Assembly: GCA_020847315.1 (NCBI GenBank) | Contig: JADLCF010000316.1 | Coordinates: forward strand, 1 to 61,798 | Source of the DNA: Bryobacterales bacterium | GTDB lineage: Bacteria; Acidobacteriota; Terriglobia; Bryobacterales; Bryobacteraceae | DNA: 61,798 nt | Reading direction: 5' to 3' | In this document: positions 8,824 to 17,753 of the stretch, piece by piece | Layout of the letters: each line of letters starts with the position of its first letter | Numbering within the stretch: the first letter of the stretch is position 1 | Notes under the pieces: model-generated | What the model was told of the DNA's origin: nothing | Database searches by the model: none | Seen by the model: only the letters and a program-made list of their open reading frames with translations | Program-made: the position numbers and the translations under genes

Positions 8824-9555
8824 CTAACGGCCGGCGTCGATCAGATCGGGAAGAATCTCCGCGGCATTCCCGCTGAGACAAAGATCCACGGTGTCGCTGA
8901 TGGGCGTCCGGTGCGCGTTAATTTCCACCGTGCACGCGCCATTGCGCGTTCCGATCGTGATCAGGCCCGAAGCGGGGTAGACCACCGCCGAAGTGCCCAC
9001 CACGAGCACGAGTTCCGCGCGCTTTACCGCCGCTTCCGCTGCTTCCCAGACCGCGAACGGAAGTGCTTCTCCAAACCAGACCACGGCGGGCCGCAGCACC
9101 GCCTTCGGATGGCACGTGCAATGGGGAGGCAGGGGTGCTAGGGGAACGTCCCGGTTGGTGCGCCGCTCTCCGCAGAGCATGCAGACGGTTTCCCAGATAT
9201 CGCCGTGCAGTTTGAGCGGATGGCTGCTGCCCGCCAGATCGTGGAGGCCATCCACGTTCTGCGTGATGAGGTTGAAATCCTCCACCGTCTTCTCGATCTC
9301 CACGAGGGCGCGGTGGCCGGCATTCGGCTCCGTCGCCGCGATGATCTCCCGGCGCCAGTTGTACCATTCCCAGACCAGTTTGGGGTCCTGCGCGAACGCC
9401 TGAGGCGAGGCCAATTCTTCCGCGCGATACTTGCGCCACATTCCCCCGGGGCCGCGAAAAACCGGCACCCCGCTTTCCGCCGAGATCCCCGCCCCCGTAA
9501 TCACCGCAACGCTTTCGGCCTCGCGAAGCCAGCGCCGTGCCTGAACAATGCTCAC
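8824..9555 (-). CDS. cobB: NAD-dependent protein deacylase, Sir2 family
   Basis: Sirtuins remove acyl groups from protein lysines using NAD. The GAGISAESGVPVFRG motif, TQNVDGLHDLAG, the catalytic His in LHGDIWE, and a zinc site of four cysteines (CMLC and CTC) are in order, followed by VVGTSAVVYPAS and VEINAHRTP. Tyr and Arg in WYNWRRE form the YxxR pair that marks class III sirtuins acting on succinyl or malonyl lysine. I chose the GTG at 9555, which gives 243 residues and starts just before the first strand; an upstream extension is Cys/Pro-rich and unlike the family. The gene is divergent from recA. Confidence 0.92.
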   Translation of the reverse strand: MSIVQARRWLREAESVAVITGAGISAESGVPVFRGPGGMWRKYRAEELASPQAFAQDPKLVWEWYNWRREIIAATEPNAGHRALVEIEKTVEDFNLITQNVDGLHDLAGSSHPLKLHGDIWETVCMLCGERRTNRDVPLAPLPPHCTCHPKAVLRPAVVWFGEALPFAVWEAAEAAVKRAELVLVVGTSAVVYPASGLITIGTRNGACTVEINAHRTPISDTVDLCLSGNAAEILPDLIDAGR

Positions 9556-9731
9556 TCTTTTATCGTAACGGCACGCCGCGCTCGGATTCACGGGAGGGCC
9601 GCATGCCCGGGAGGCTTCCGGGGAGAGCCCGCCCATGCGCAATGGCTTTCCGGCGCAGTGCATTCCGGGGCTATACTCGGAGATTGGCGCGTTTCTTTCG
9701 CGCGAACCCGCCATCCAGCTCGTAGTGCATG

Positions 9732-9753
9732 ATAGTGTAATCATGTACACTAT
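9732..9753. promoter_or_regulatory. Perfect palindrome in the recA promoter, candidate LexA operator
   Basis: ATAGTGTA and TACACTAT form perfect 8-bp arms around a 6-nt spacer, 38 bases upstream of the recA ATG. Inside it, GTGT-N8-ACAC has the geometry of the enterobacterial SOS box (CTGT-N8-ACAG). The location makes a LexA-type operator the simplest reading, but the LexA motif of this lineage is not known to me. Confidence 0.55.
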
Positions 9754-9791
9754 GGAAGCTCCATAAAGACACTTCGAGGACGGTCCGCATT

Positions 9792-10859
9792 ATGGTTGAC
9801 GAAAAAGAAAAAGCCCGGGTGCTGGCACTCGCTCTCGGCCAGATCGAAAAGCAGTTCGGGAAGGGCTCCATTCTCCGGCTCGGGTCGCGGGAATCGATTG
9901 TCCCGATCGGCACGATTCCGTCAGGTTCGGTTTCGCTCGATTGGGCGCTGGGAATTGGCGGCTTCCCGCGGGGGCGCATCATCGAGATCTACGGGCCGGA
10001 ATCTTCGGGCAAGACCACCATCGCCCTGCACGCCATCGCGAGCGCGCAGAAGCTGGGCGGGATGGCCGCGTTCATCGATGTGGAGCATGCCCTTGACCCC
10101 AACTATGCGCACGCCCTGGGCGTCGACGTGGATAACCTGCTGGTTTCGCAGCCCGATTACGGGGAGCAGGCACTCGAAATCGCCAACACGCTGATCGCCT
10201 CCAATTCCATCGATGTGCTTGTCGTGGATTCCGTGGCCGCTCTCGTGCCGAAATCGGAGCTCGAAGGCGAAATGGGGGATTCGAGCATGGGCGTGCAGGC
10301 GCGCCTCATGTCGCAGGCGCTGCGCAAACTTACGGGGATCGTTTCAAAATCGAACTGCTGCCTCATCTTCATCAACCAGATCCGGGAGAAGATCGGCGTG
10401 ATGTTCGGGAATCCCGAAACCACCACCGGCGGGCGCGCCTTGAAGTTTTATTCGAGTGTGCGCGTCGATATCCGCCGGATCGCGGCCATCAAGGACGGCG
10501 AGAACGTGGTGGGCAACCGCACGAAGGCCAAGGTGGTGAAGAACAAGGTAGCGCCCCCCTTCCGCGAGGCGGAGTTCGACATCATGTACGGGGAAGGCGT
10601 CTCCCGCGAAGGCGACATCCTGGATCTCGGGGTGAAGCATGAACTCATCGAGAAAAGCGGCTCCTGGTACAGCTTCCAGACCGAGCGCATCGGGCAGGGC
10701 CGCGAGAATGCGAAGCAGTTTCTGCGCGATCACCCGGACCTCACCGCCACTCTTGATACGGAGCTGCGCAAGGTGCTGGGAATGGCCAGACCGGCCGCCA
10801 ATGGGGACGGCGAGGCCGAGGAAGCGCCGGCGAAGTCTTCCGGTAAAACGAAGGGCTAA
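9792..10859 (+). CDS. recA: Recombinase A
   Basis: RecA forms ATP-dependent filaments on single-stranded DNA, drives strand exchange and triggers LexA self-cleavage. The Walker [10 protein letters not shown] is at residues 68-76. The Walker B segment [12 protein letters not shown], loop-1 region [42 protein letters not shown] (loop 2) and the [15 protein letters not shown] block are all present. At 355 residues it is full length, with the usual acidic, low-complexity tail. Translation starts at the ATG at 9792, just downstream of the palindrome described separately. It has no close co-directional partner. Confidence 0.98.
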   Translation: MVDEKEKARVLALALGQIEKQFGKGSILRLGSRESIVPIGTIPSGSVSLDWALGIGGFPRGRIIEIYGPESSGKTTIALHAIASAQKLGGMAAFIDVEHALDPNYAHALGVDVDNLLVSQPDYGEQALEIANTLIASNSIDVLVVDSVAALVPKSELEGEMGDSSMGVQARLMSQALRKLTGIVSKSNCCLIFINQIREKIGVMFGNPETTTGGRALKFYSSVRVDIRRIAAIKDGENVVGNRTKAKVVKNKVAPPFREAEFDIMYGEGVSREGDILDLGVKHELIEKSGSWYSFQTERIGQGRENAKQFLRDHPDLTATLDTELRKVLGMARPAANGDGEAEEAPAKSSGKTKG

Positions 10860-11195
10860 GCATTCACGAAAATTGCGCGAACGGGCGGGGAGCGGAGAGA
10901 GCTTCGCAGTCTCTTTGCCCCCGATTTCCGGGCCGTTGGAGGCTTTGAAGGGCATGGCAGAGACTCGATAGGCCGAAAAATGGGGCTTTCTACCGGGAAA
11001 ACTGCCCAAAACCCCTGAAAAATGGCCCTTCCCGCGCAATTCTCTCTTTACAAGCCGCCAACAGTTTCTTATTCTTGAATCGGCAGTCTCGTCGAAACCA
11101 TTCCGCGACATTTTTGTTTCGGTATGTCTTCGCCGCCGGAGAAACTGTCGTCTGGACCGTTTGGGAGTAATCGCGATTCGAAGGAGCTCATCGTC
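10860..11195 (+). other. recA-HU intergenic leader region
   Basis: This 336-bp gap holds no credible gene. Its last 20 bases contain the AAGGAG of the HU gene. The middle is richer in A and T runs, as expected for a promoter, but I could not place a convincing -35/-10 pair or a recA terminator with a T-run. Confidence 0.5.
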
Positions 11196-11510
11196 ATGGC
11201 AGAAGTAAAGAAAATGACCCAGAGCGATCTGGTGAAGGAACTCGCCGCCGCGCTGGAAGTTACGAGCAAGCAGGCAAAAGCCTTTGTCGAGAAGTACGCG
11301 GAAATCGCCATCCGCGAAGCGAAGAAAAACGGCGTCTTCGTGGCGCCTGGCCTGGGAAGACTGGTGAAGGTGGAGCGGAAAGCGCGCACGGGCCGCAACC
11401 CGGCAACCGGCGAATCCATCAAGATCGCCGCCAAGAAAGTGGTCAAGTTCCGCGTGGCGAAGGCTGCGCAGGATGCGATCGTCCCGCCGAAGCCCAAGAA
11501 GGCGAAATAA
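11196..11510 (+). CDS. HU/IHF-family DNA-binding protein
   Basis: This is a small basic histone-like protein that bends and packages DNA as a dimer. The helical N-terminal half (DLVKELAAALEVTSKQAKAFVEKY) leads into the beta-arm core GLGRLVKVERKARTGRNP-ATGE and IAAKKVVKFRVAKAAQDA. The RNP segment that contacts the minor groove is intact. The ATG at 11196 is preceded by AAGGAG at a good distance, giving 104 residues; an upstream in-frame ATG would add a non-conserved leader. The Pro/Lys-rich C-terminal tail is slightly longer than in E. coli HU. A strong terminator follows. Confidence 0.93.
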   Translation: MAEVKKMTQSDLVKELAAALEVTSKQAKAFVEKYAEIAIREAKKNGVFVAPGLGRLVKVERKARTGRNPATGESIKIAAKKVVKFRVAKAAQDAIVPPKPKKAK

Positions 11511-11573
11511 GCCGGTTTCGCTCGCAGCCACGGCGCGGGCCGCCCGGCCTGGCGCATCAATCTACCAATGCAG

Positions 11574-11604
11574 AAAGCCCCGCGGTCGTTTCGCGGGGCT
11601 TTTT
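11574..11604 (+). terminator. Rho-independent terminator after the HU gene
   Basis: AAAGCCCCGCG pairs perfectly with CGCGGGGCTTT around a 7-nt loop and runs into TTTTT. It lies 63 bases past the HU stop and between convergent genes, so it may also act on leftward tatA transcripts. Confidence 0.92.
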
Positions 11605-11660
11605 CTTGAAACTCTTTGGATCAGATTCAGGCGCCGCTTCCGCGGCAGGGCATCGCTTGC

Positions 11661-11834
11661 CTACTTGTTTTCCTGCTCTGCTTCCTTCTTCTTGTTCTCG
11701 TCCTTGACGGCCGTCTTGAAGTTGCGAATTCCTTCGCCCAAGCCCTTGGCGATCTCGGGAATCTTCTTGCCGCCAAACAGCAGCACGGCGATTCCGAGAA
11801 TAATCAACAGTTCCCAAATGCCAATCTGGCGCAT
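11661..11834 (-). CDS. tatA: Twin-arginine translocase subunit TatA/TatE
   Basis: TatA multimerises in the inner membrane to form the pore for folded Tat substrates. It has the canonical layout: one N-terminal transmembrane helix ([14 protein letters not shown]), the FGGKKIPE hinge, an amphipathic helix ([16 protein letters not shown]) and a charged tail. The ATG at 11834 is chosen because a full AAGGAGG lies four bases upstream, giving 57 residues. tatB and tatC are not in the window. Several nearby proteins carry twin-arginine signals (NIPSNAP protein, two sulfatases, FAD oxidoreductase), so the pathway is well used here. Confidence 0.92.
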   Translation of the reverse strand: MRQIGIWELLIILGIAVLLFGGKKIPEIAKGLGEGIRNFKTAVKDENKKKEAEQENK

Positions 11835-11884
11835 TCGGCCTCCTTGCAGTTCCTCTTTATTGTATGGACCGCTTAAATCGGGCG

Positions 11885-12376
11885 TCAACCGTCCGTTTCC
11901 TGCCCCCCATACTCGTCCCTGATCTCCCGGCCCTGAGCGGATTGGCCGTCCAGCACGGCGTAGGTGCTGGTGGCGAACGCGACCAGCTTTCCATCGCTAT
12001 CCAGAATCCGGCATTCCATGAAGCCCAGCGTGCGGCCGCGCTGGATTACTTCGCCTCGCGCGCGCACGGTCTTGTCGAACACCGGGCGCAGATAGTTGAT
12101 CTTCTGCTCCACCGTCGTGAAGCTCTGCCCGGCCTCGATGGTGGTGCCAAAAGCCAGCCCCATCGCGGAATCCGCGATCACGGAAAGAACGCCACCGTGT
12201 ACTGTCCCCGCGATGTTTTGATGCACTTCACCGGGAGTGAGTTCCACCGTCACCACGCCGCGCGCAGCCTCCACCACATGAAAGCCGAGGTGTTCGGCCA
12301 GGGGCATGGAGAACGATCGCCCCGCGATGATCTCTTGCAGGAAGGGGAGCATTGGCCCGCTAAATCTTGCTTCCAT
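11885..12376 (-). CDS. PaaI-type hotdog-fold thioesterase
   Basis: Hotdog thioesterases hydrolyse acyl- or aryl-CoA esters in the cytosol. The core motif [22 protein letters not shown] matches the family signature (HxN, then GGxxxxxxDxAxG), followed by [13 protein letters not shown] and [24 protein letters not shown]. At 163 residues it is full length. It lies 50 bases upstream of tatA and 24 bases after the NIPSNAP stop, so the three may be co-transcribed. The substrate is not predictable. Confidence 0.87.
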   Translation of the reverse strand: MEARFSGPMLPFLQEIIAGRSFSMPLAEHLGFHVVEAARGVVTVELTPGEVHQNIAGTVHGGVLSVIADSAMGLAFGTTIEAGQSFTTVEQKINYLRPVFDKTVRARGEVIQRGRTLGFMECRILDSDGKLVAFATSTYAVLDGQSAQGREIRDEYGGQETDG

Positions 12377-12400
12377 GGCCGAATCCGCAGTGAGAGGGCG

Positions 12401-13192
12401 TTAGCGAATCCCGGAGAACGGCAATCCCGTGTAGGTCGCATTGGTGATGCTCGAAACGACTTCGCCATCGCTCCAACCCGGCGTGCGCTTCACCTTGTCC
12501 CACTCCGGACTGGTGGCGAACTTCCGCCAAGCCTCGGCACGGGCGGCCGCGTTCGGAAACGCCACCATGTAGGTCAGGTTAGGGAGGCGATCCCCCACGA
12601 TCGCTTCTCCAAAGAACACCGGCTGCAGACCATACTTACGGAAAAGCGCGATTTCGCCGCCGCCCTCGAACATTTCGATCTTCTTTGAGAGGCTGATCGG
12701 ATCGTCCGATTCATACGTGCGCAGCTCAAAGTATTGGGGGCCTTCGCCCTTCGGGATTTCCACCTTGGGCATGGCGGCGAACGCCCGCAGGAGCGAAGAT
12801 TCCACGCGCTCATAGAGTGGCCCCTTGCCGTAGATCCGCCGGCACGCCTCCTGATAGGCTTTGTCCGCGCTCAGCTTGTCCTGGATCGCGGTCATGGCGC
12901 CGCCGGCTCCATAGCTCAGCACGCAGAGCACGTGTGGCTTATCGGGGCCAACATCGTTGTTGAAGAAACCCATGGCTTCCACGCCCGCCCGCTTCAATGC
13001 CGGCGCATAAGCCTCTTCCAGGAACTTCAGGTAGGCGGCCCTCTTGTTCTCCCGGTTATTCCGGAAGAGGATTTTGCGAACCTCAATGAGTGACCGCGCG
13101 GCGCTGCCCGCGGTGGATTGGGCGGATGACGGCATGCCTGCCAGTGTCGCCCCCGCGGCACTGCCCACGCGGAAAAAATTGCGTCGATTCAT
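12401..13192 (-). CDS. NIPSNAP-family protein with Tat signal
   Basis: The product begins MNRRNFFRVGSAAGA, a twin-arginine signal, with probable cleavage after PSSAQS, so it is exported folded by the Tat system. Two ferredoxin-like NIPSNAP units follow: the first around LIEVRKILFRNN...AYLKFLEEAY and the second around QYFELRTYESDDPISLSKKIEMF, ending in LTYMVAFPNAAARAEAWRKFATSPEW. NIPSNAP domains form dimeric alpha/beta barrels of uncertain role. The ATG at 13192 is preferred because it gives the twin arginines at residues 3-4; the longer frame only adds an Arg/Cys-rich leader. Confidence 0.85.
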   Translation of the reverse strand: MNRRNFFRVGSAAGATLAGMPSSAQSTAGSAARSLIEVRKILFRNNRENKRAAYLKFLEEAYAPALKRAGVEAMGFFNNDVGPDKPHVLCVLSYGAGGAMTAIQDKLSADKAYQEACRRIYGKGPLYERVESSLLRAFAAMPKVEIPKGEGPQYFELRTYESDDPISLSKKIEMFEGGGEIALFRKYGLQPVFFGEAIVGDRLPNLTYMVAFPNAAARAEAWRKFATSPEWDKVKRTPGWSDGEVVSSITNATYTGLPFSGIR

Positions 13193-13355
13193 GATGCATC
13201 TGACTCTATCGCACCTGCGCGCCCCTTGCGCGGTCCTGAAAGAGCGATAGAATTTCACCAGAGAAATGCGGCCTTGGCCCTACGCAAACGCGGCCATGGG
13301 TAACAAACGGCGCGGGCTGGCCGTCGAGTTTATTGTTAAGCAAAGGAAACTGAAT

Positions 13356-14360
13356 ATGCTTTCGAACTACCGCCTGGCTTTCCTTGCCCGCCACGCAGTC
13401 AGCCTAGGCGCCGGGCTCGCGCTTTTGGCGATCACTGCCTTCGCGCAGGTGAACGTAACGCAGAACGGCGATGTGATCGACATCACGATTGACGGCAAGC
13501 CCTATTCGGAGCTGTATCTCGCCGGGCCGAAAGTCTATCTGCATCCGCTGCGCTCGGTCTCCGGTAAGATCGTGAGCCGGATGTACCCCATGGAGAAGCG
13601 CGAAGGGGAAATCACCGATCACCCGCACCATCGCGGCCTCTGGTACGGCCACGGCGATGTGAATGGCTACGATTTCTGGGCGAACGATCCGCTGGTCAAG
13701 AACAACCAGGGCAAGGCCGGCACGGAGAAACTGCTGAAGGTGCTGAGCACCAAGAGCGGCAAGGATAGCGGTTCTCTGAAGATCCTGCTCGCCTGGAACG
13801 ACCCCCAGGGAAAGACCTTGCTCGAAGAGACGCGAGAGATGGTCTTCCGCAAGCAGGGCGCCTCGATCATTATCGATACGGACCTGGACTTGAAAGCGGT
13901 CACGGAAGTGAAATTCGGCGATACAAAGGAGGGGATCTTCGCGCTGCGCACCGCGCCGGAGTTCGAACTGCCCGGAAACAAACGGGCTCCCGCTTTTCCC
14001 GTTCGGTCCGGCCACATGATCAATTCGAACGGCGTGGAAGGCAAGGCCGTGTGGGGCAAGCGCGCTTCCTGGGTGGACTATAGCGCCACGGTGGATGGCG
14101 AGAAGATCGGCATCGCGATGTTCGACAATCCGGCGAACCCGCGCTACCCCACCTACTGGCATGCGCGCGATTACGGCCTCTTCGCCCTCAATCCGTTCGG
14201 GGTCCATGATTTCCTGAACGACAAGACTCAGGATGGTTCGATGACTCTGAAGCCCGGGCAGAAAGTCCGCTTCCGCTACCGCATTGTGATTCACCCCGGC
14301 GGCGAGAGCGTGGCCGATATCCAGGCCCTCTTCAACGCCTACGCGCGTAACCGGAAGTAG
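13356..14360 (+). CDS. Secreted PmoA-like (DUF6807) protein
   Basis: This is a 334-residue exported protein with a signal peptide (hydrophobic core about residues 10-28, cleavage after AFAQ). The mature part carries the family landmarks: DGKPYSELYL-AGPKVYLHPLRS, ITDHPHHRGLWYGHGDVNGYDFW, and near the end NPRYPTYWHARDYGLFALNPFG. The family is called PmoA-like for a weak resemblance to methane monooxygenase subunits, but has no known methane role; members cluster with carbohydrate genes in Planctomycetes and Acidobacteria. The conserved His cluster suggests a metal or sugar site. The start is the ATG at 13356; the longer frame adds a non-conserved leader. It is followed by a sulfatase 79 bases on. 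Confidence 0.8.
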   Translation: MLSNYRLAFLARHAVSLGAGLALLAITAFAQVNVTQNGDVIDITIDGKPYSELYLAGPKVYLHPLRSVSGKIVSRMYPMEKREGEITDHPHHRGLWYGHGDVNGYDFWANDPLVKNNQGKAGTEKLLKVLSTKSGKDSGSLKILLAWNDPQGKTLLEETREMVFRKQGASIIIDTDLDLKAVTEVKFGDTKEGIFALRTAPEFELPGNKRAPAFPVRSGHMINSNGVEGKAVWGKRASWVDYSATVDGEKIGIAMFDNPANPRYPTYWHARDYGLFALNPFGVHDFLNDKTQDGSMTLKPGQKVRFRYRIVIHPGGESVADIQALFNAYARNRK

Positions 14361-14439
14361 GCAGGTTGGATTGCCGGTGGCTCAGCCCGGCGAGCGCCGG
14401 CCCAGCGCGGATGGCAACGAAAGAGCAAGCTCCATTGTG

Positions 14440-15960
14440 ATGGCGAAGTGGACACGGCGGACGTTTTTCAAGGCGGGTGTGGCGCCCGCGTTCCTGCCCA
14501 GGGCGCGCGCGGCTGGCGGACGCCCCAATCTGCTGTTCCTCATCGCCGACGACCATGCCGGTTACGCCATGGGTTGTGACGGGGACCGGCATGCGCGGAC
14601 GCCCAACCTGGACCGGTTGGCATCCGAGGGCGTCCGGTTTTCCCATTCCTATTGCAACTGCCCGGTCTGCACGCCTTCGCGGCAGAGCTTGCTTACCGGC
14701 CAAATGCCCAGCTCGGCCGGAGTTACCCGCCTGCCCACGCCACTCGCCCTCGGCAAGCCCACCTTCTCCGCGCAACTTCGGAAGGCGGGCTTCCACACCG
14801 GGGTGATCGGCAAGATGCACTTTCATCGAGAGCCGAATCCGGGCCTCTTCGGGTTCGACATGATGCTCACCGAGGACGCCTTGGAACGCCAATGGCGCAA
14901 GGAGGTGGCAGCGTCCCCCCTCCCTGGAGGCGTACGTACACGAAAGTTTCCGTGGCTGCCGTTGAAGGACCCCGCGCGTCTGTGGTTGAATGCGGATTGC
15001 CTGCCCTATCCACGCCGCGACGAAGAAATGATGGCCACATACGCCACGCGCCTCGCTGCGGAGTTTCTGGAAGAGAACGCCAACCGGCCGTTCGCGTTGT
15101 GGGTCAGTTTCACCGAACCGCATTCGCCGTTCGATTTCCCTCTCGAAGATCGGGGAACGTTCAGCCCGGAGGAATTCCGGCCTCCCAGGCCTGGTCCCGA
15201 GGATGCCTGGCAGATTCCGCTCTGTTTCGCCGATCTCACGGTGAAGGATAAGCAAGGGATTAGCGCCGCCTACTACACGTCGGTCCAGTTCCTCGACCGG
15301 AATATCGGCCGCGTGCTCACGAAGCTGCGCGATTTGGGTCTGGAGGACAACACCCTGGTGGTGTATCTGGGCGACAACGGTTACTGCCTCGGGGAACACG
15401 GGCGCATCGAGAAGCATTGCGGCTTCGAGCCGGCGCTTCGCGTTCCTCTCCTGATGCGCCTGCGCGGCCGAACGAAACCGGCTGCCGTTATGGATCTGGT
15501 GGAGATGGTTGACATCGCCCCAACCGTCCTCGATTTGCTTGACGCCCCACCCCTTCCGGTGCAGCATGGGCAGAGCCTGCGGCCGTATCTGGAGGGCCGC
15601 AAGCATCCGTCCGCGCGCCAACATATCGTGAGCGAATATCCGGAAAACGAAGAAGTCTACGTGCGAAGCGAACACTGGAAACTCATCCACGGAAGCGGCC
15701 GCCGCGCCCGCCGGGATGGCCTTGAAACCGCCAACCCCACCCCTGGGCGTTACAAGCTGCTCTACGACATGCAGGCGGATCCGCAAGAGATGCATAATCT
15801 CGCGGCCCAGCATCCGGCGGTGGTAAAGAAACTGCAACGGTCAGCCTTGGAACGCTTTCGCGCCACCCATCCGGACGCCGCAAGAGAGCCAGCCAGCGCC
15901 TCGCTCGAAGATGCGCTGGAGTTCTACCTCCCGCCGCGTGACCCGGAACGTAAAGCGTGA
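14440..15960 (+). CDS. Tat-exported sulfatase
   Basis: This type I sulfatase hydrolyses sulfate esters using a formylglycine made from the Cys of CTPSR (residues 77-81). Metal-binding ADDH is at residues 36-39, GKMHFHR and FTEPHSPFDFP follow, and the second metal site is in YLGDNGYCLGEHG. The N-terminus MAKWTRRTFFKAG is a twin-arginine signal. The start at 14440 is set by that signal. 506 residues is normal. It probably desulfates a polysaccharide in the periplasm together with the preceding PmoA-like protein. The GntR-controlled promoter at 15977 begins just after its stop, so it is not part of the next operon. Confidence 0.92.
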   Translation: MAKWTRRTFFKAGVAPAFLPRARAAGGRPNLLFLIADDHAGYAMGCDGDRHARTPNLDRLASEGVRFSHSYCNCPVCTPSRQSLLTGQMPSSAGVTRLPTPLALGKPTFSAQLRKAGFHTGVIGKMHFHREPNPGLFGFDMMLTEDALERQWRKEVAASPLPGGVRTRKFPWLPLKDPARLWLNADCLPYPRRDEEMMATYATRLAAEFLEENANRPFALWVSFTEPHSPFDFPLEDRGTFSPEEFRPPRPGPEDAWQIPLCFADLTVKDKQGISAAYYTSVQFLDRNIGRVLTKLRDLGLEDNTLVVYLGDNGYCLGEHGRIEKHCGFEPALRVPLLMRLRGRTKPAAVMDLVEMVDIAPTVLDLLDAPPLPVQHGQSLRPYLEGRKHPSARQHIVSEYPENEEVYVRSEHWKLIHGSGRRARRDGLETANPTPGRYKLLYDMQADPQEMHNLAAQHPAVVKKLQRSALERFRATHPDAAREPASASLEDALEFYLPPRDPERKA

Positions 15961-15976
15961 AAGAGTGGAAAGATTC

Positions 15977-16023
15977 TTGACAGAACTTGCCAGGGCCTCC
16001 AGAATGGTCATACCGGTCAGACC
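15977..16023 (+). promoter_or_regulatory. Promoter with GntR-type operator for the MBL-SDR-dehydratase operon
   Basis: A perfect -35 TTGACA (15977-15982) is followed by a weak -10 (CAGAAT, 16000-16005) and then the 20-bp box ATGGTCATACCGGTCAGACC at 16004-16023. Read on the other strand the box is GGTCTGACC followed by GGTATGACC, two adjacent GGTC/A-N-GACC palindromes, as bound by FadR-type GntR proteins. The same box, in the same place relative to TTGACA, precedes the GntR gene at 30.0 kb. Confidence 0.75.
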
Positions 16024-16047
16024 GCCGATTTCATCGAGGCATTCCAA

Positions 16048-16818
16048 TTGAGTTGCCGCATCGACATCCTGAAACTGGGTGAAGCAGAGGTTCCCGGTCC
16101 GGAGGTCTACTGGATGAGCCACTGGGACCGTTGGGAGACCCTCCATTTCTCCATGGCCGTATTGCGCGGACCCTGGGGCACCGCGATCGTGAACACCGGT
16201 CCTCCCGCTAACCTGGAGCCATTGAACTCGGCTTGGCGGGCCTTCGCCGGAGAGCGCTGCCAATTGCGGAGAGACCCGGATGAGGAACCCGTGGCGGCGC
16301 TGGCGACACTCGGAATCCGGCCGGAACAGGTCGACGCGATCCTCCTTACCCCGCTGCAGGCTTACACGACGGCGAACATTTCCCTATTTCGCAATGCCGA
16401 GATTTGCTGCTCCCGGCGAGGCTGGATTGAGGAGGTCGTTGCGCGGAAGACCAACCTGCATGGTTCCCGGGAGCTTTGCGTGCCCGACGACGTGCTTCAT
16501 TACCTGCTCTTCGAAGGCCGGGAGCGTCTGCATCTCCTGGATGACGAGGCAAGCATCGCGGATGGGCTGAGATCATGGTGGGCCGGCGCGCACCATCGCA
16601 GTTCGATGGTCTACGAGGTTGATACCGAATCCGGAACGGTGCTGATCGGGGACTGTGCATTCAAGTACGGCAATCTGGACGGTCCCCCGTTGGGGATCGC
16701 CGAGAACCTGGAAGAAGCAGAACGCGCCTACAGCCGGATTCGAAAGAGCGGCGGGACGTTTCTGCCGCTTTATGATCCTGAAGCGTTCGAACGCCACGCT
16801 GGAGGCCGGGTCGCGTGA
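16048..16818 (+). CDS. Metallo-beta-lactamase-fold protein with degenerate metal site
   Basis: The overall sequence follows the lactonase-like MBL fold: DAILLTPLQAYTTAN (residues 97-110), then NAEICCSRRGW, WAGAHHRSSMVYEV, GTVLIGDCAFKYGN and FLPLYDPEAF. In active relatives the first block reads T-H-x-H-x-D-H; here the positions are Pro, Gln, Tyr and Thr. The late His of PGHDP is Tyr (LYDP). Only the His of GAH (181) and Asp202 remain. It is therefore probably catalytically different or non-metallic. The TTG start at 16048 is chosen because GAGG lies eight bases upstream and no ATG precedes the conserved part. It leads the operon with an SDR and a sugar-acid dehydratase, where a lactonase would be expected. 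Confidence 0.72.
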   Translation: MSCRIDILKLGEAEVPGPEVYWMSHWDRWETLHFSMAVLRGPWGTAIVNTGPPANLEPLNSAWRAFAGERCQLRRDPDEEPVAALATLGIRPEQVDAILLTPLQAYTTANISLFRNAEICCSRRGWIEEVVARKTNLHGSRELCVPDDVLHYLLFEGRERLHLLDDEASIADGLRSWWAGAHHRSSMVYEVDTESGTVLIGDCAFKYGNLDGPPLGIAENLEEAERAYSRIRKSGGTFLPLYDPEAFERHAGGRVA

Positions 16819-16930
16819 CGGTGAGGAACAGGGCGTATTCACGTGTTATCGCGGGAGCTTCCCTTGCGGGAGGCGTCTTGTCTGCACGGGACGAAGCCGT
16901 TGAACCTCGCGCTCGGCTGGAGCGGACGCA

Positions 16931-17749
16931 ATGAGCTACGAATCGAACACGAACCGGTACAAACCTCGCGTCACGCCAGTGCGAGGGCGGCTGGCCGGGC
17001 GGAATGCGCTCATCACCGGAGCCGCGCGGGGCATCGGCCGCGCCATCGCCGGGCGATTCCTTCAGGAAGGCGCGGCGGTTGCGATCACCGACATCGACGG
17101 GGATGGCGCCGCCGCAGTTGCCGCGGAACTGGACGGCGGTGGCGCGGCCCTCGGTTGGAAGATGGACGTCTCGAATCGCGGCGAAATCGAAGCGGTTCTC
17201 GGAGAGGCCGCCACGCAGATGGGAGGAGTCGACATTCTGGTGAATAACGCCGGCGTGATCGTCTTCGGCAGCCTGATGGAATGCGGCATCGAAGATTGGG
17301 AGCGTATGATGGCGGTGGACTTGACCGGGGCGTTTCATTGCACCCAGGTTGCCGCGCGGCTGATGATCGGGCAGGGGCGCGGTGGACGATTGATTCATGT
17401 CGGCTCCACCGCCTCTCTGCTTCCCACGGCGCGGCAGGCCGCATACTGCGTTGCAAAGAGCGGACTGCGCATGCTCAGCAAGGTAGCGGCCATGGAATTC
17501 GTCAAGCACGGCATCACATCGAATCTTCTTTGCCCGGAAGGCGCGGTTACCGATATCAATCGCGAACTGCTGAGCAATCCCGAAGTGATGGGGAAACTCG
17601 AGGCGATGATCCCCGCCGGGCGCATGGGCACCGTGGAAGAAATCGCCGCCCTCGCCGCCTTCGTGGCTTCGAGCGAAGCCGACTACATCACGGGCGCCGA
17701 ACTTGTACACGATGGCGGAGCGGTGAATAGCGCCTTGTGGTGGAGGTAA
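16931..17749 (+). CDS. SDR-family NAD(P)-dependent dehydrogenase
   Basis: This is a classical short-chain dehydrogenase/reductase. The cofactor motif TGAARGIG is at residues 29-36, NNAG at 105-108, the catalytic Ser at 159, and YxxxK at Tyr172-Lys176. An Asp in ITDID after strand 2 favours NAD over NADP. The C-terminal MGTVEEIAALAAFVASSEADYITGAELVHDGG is typical. It ends four bases before the enolase-superfamily dehydratase, so the two are co-translated. In this context it may oxidise an aldose or a keto-deoxy sugar acid; the substrate is inferred from neighbours only. Confidence 0.9.
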   Translation: MSYESNTNRYKPRVTPVRGRLAGRNALITGAARGIGRAIAGRFLQEGAAVAITDIDGDGAAAVAAELDGGGAALGWKMDVSNRGEIEAVLGEAATQMGGVDILVNNAGVIVFGSLMECGIEDWERMMAVDLTGAFHCTQVAARLMIGQGRGGRLIHVGSTASLLPTARQAAYCVAKSGLRMLSKVAAMEFVKHGITSNLLCPEGAVTDINRELLSNPEVMGKLEAMIPAGRMGTVEEIAALAAFVASSEADYITGAELVHDGGAVNSALWWR

Positions 17750-17753
17750 ATCG

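Noticed and set aside
13404-15837. Minus-strand frames of 296 and 501 codons
   Set aside because: They lie opposite the PmoA-like and sulfatase genes, which carry signal peptides and catalytic motifs.
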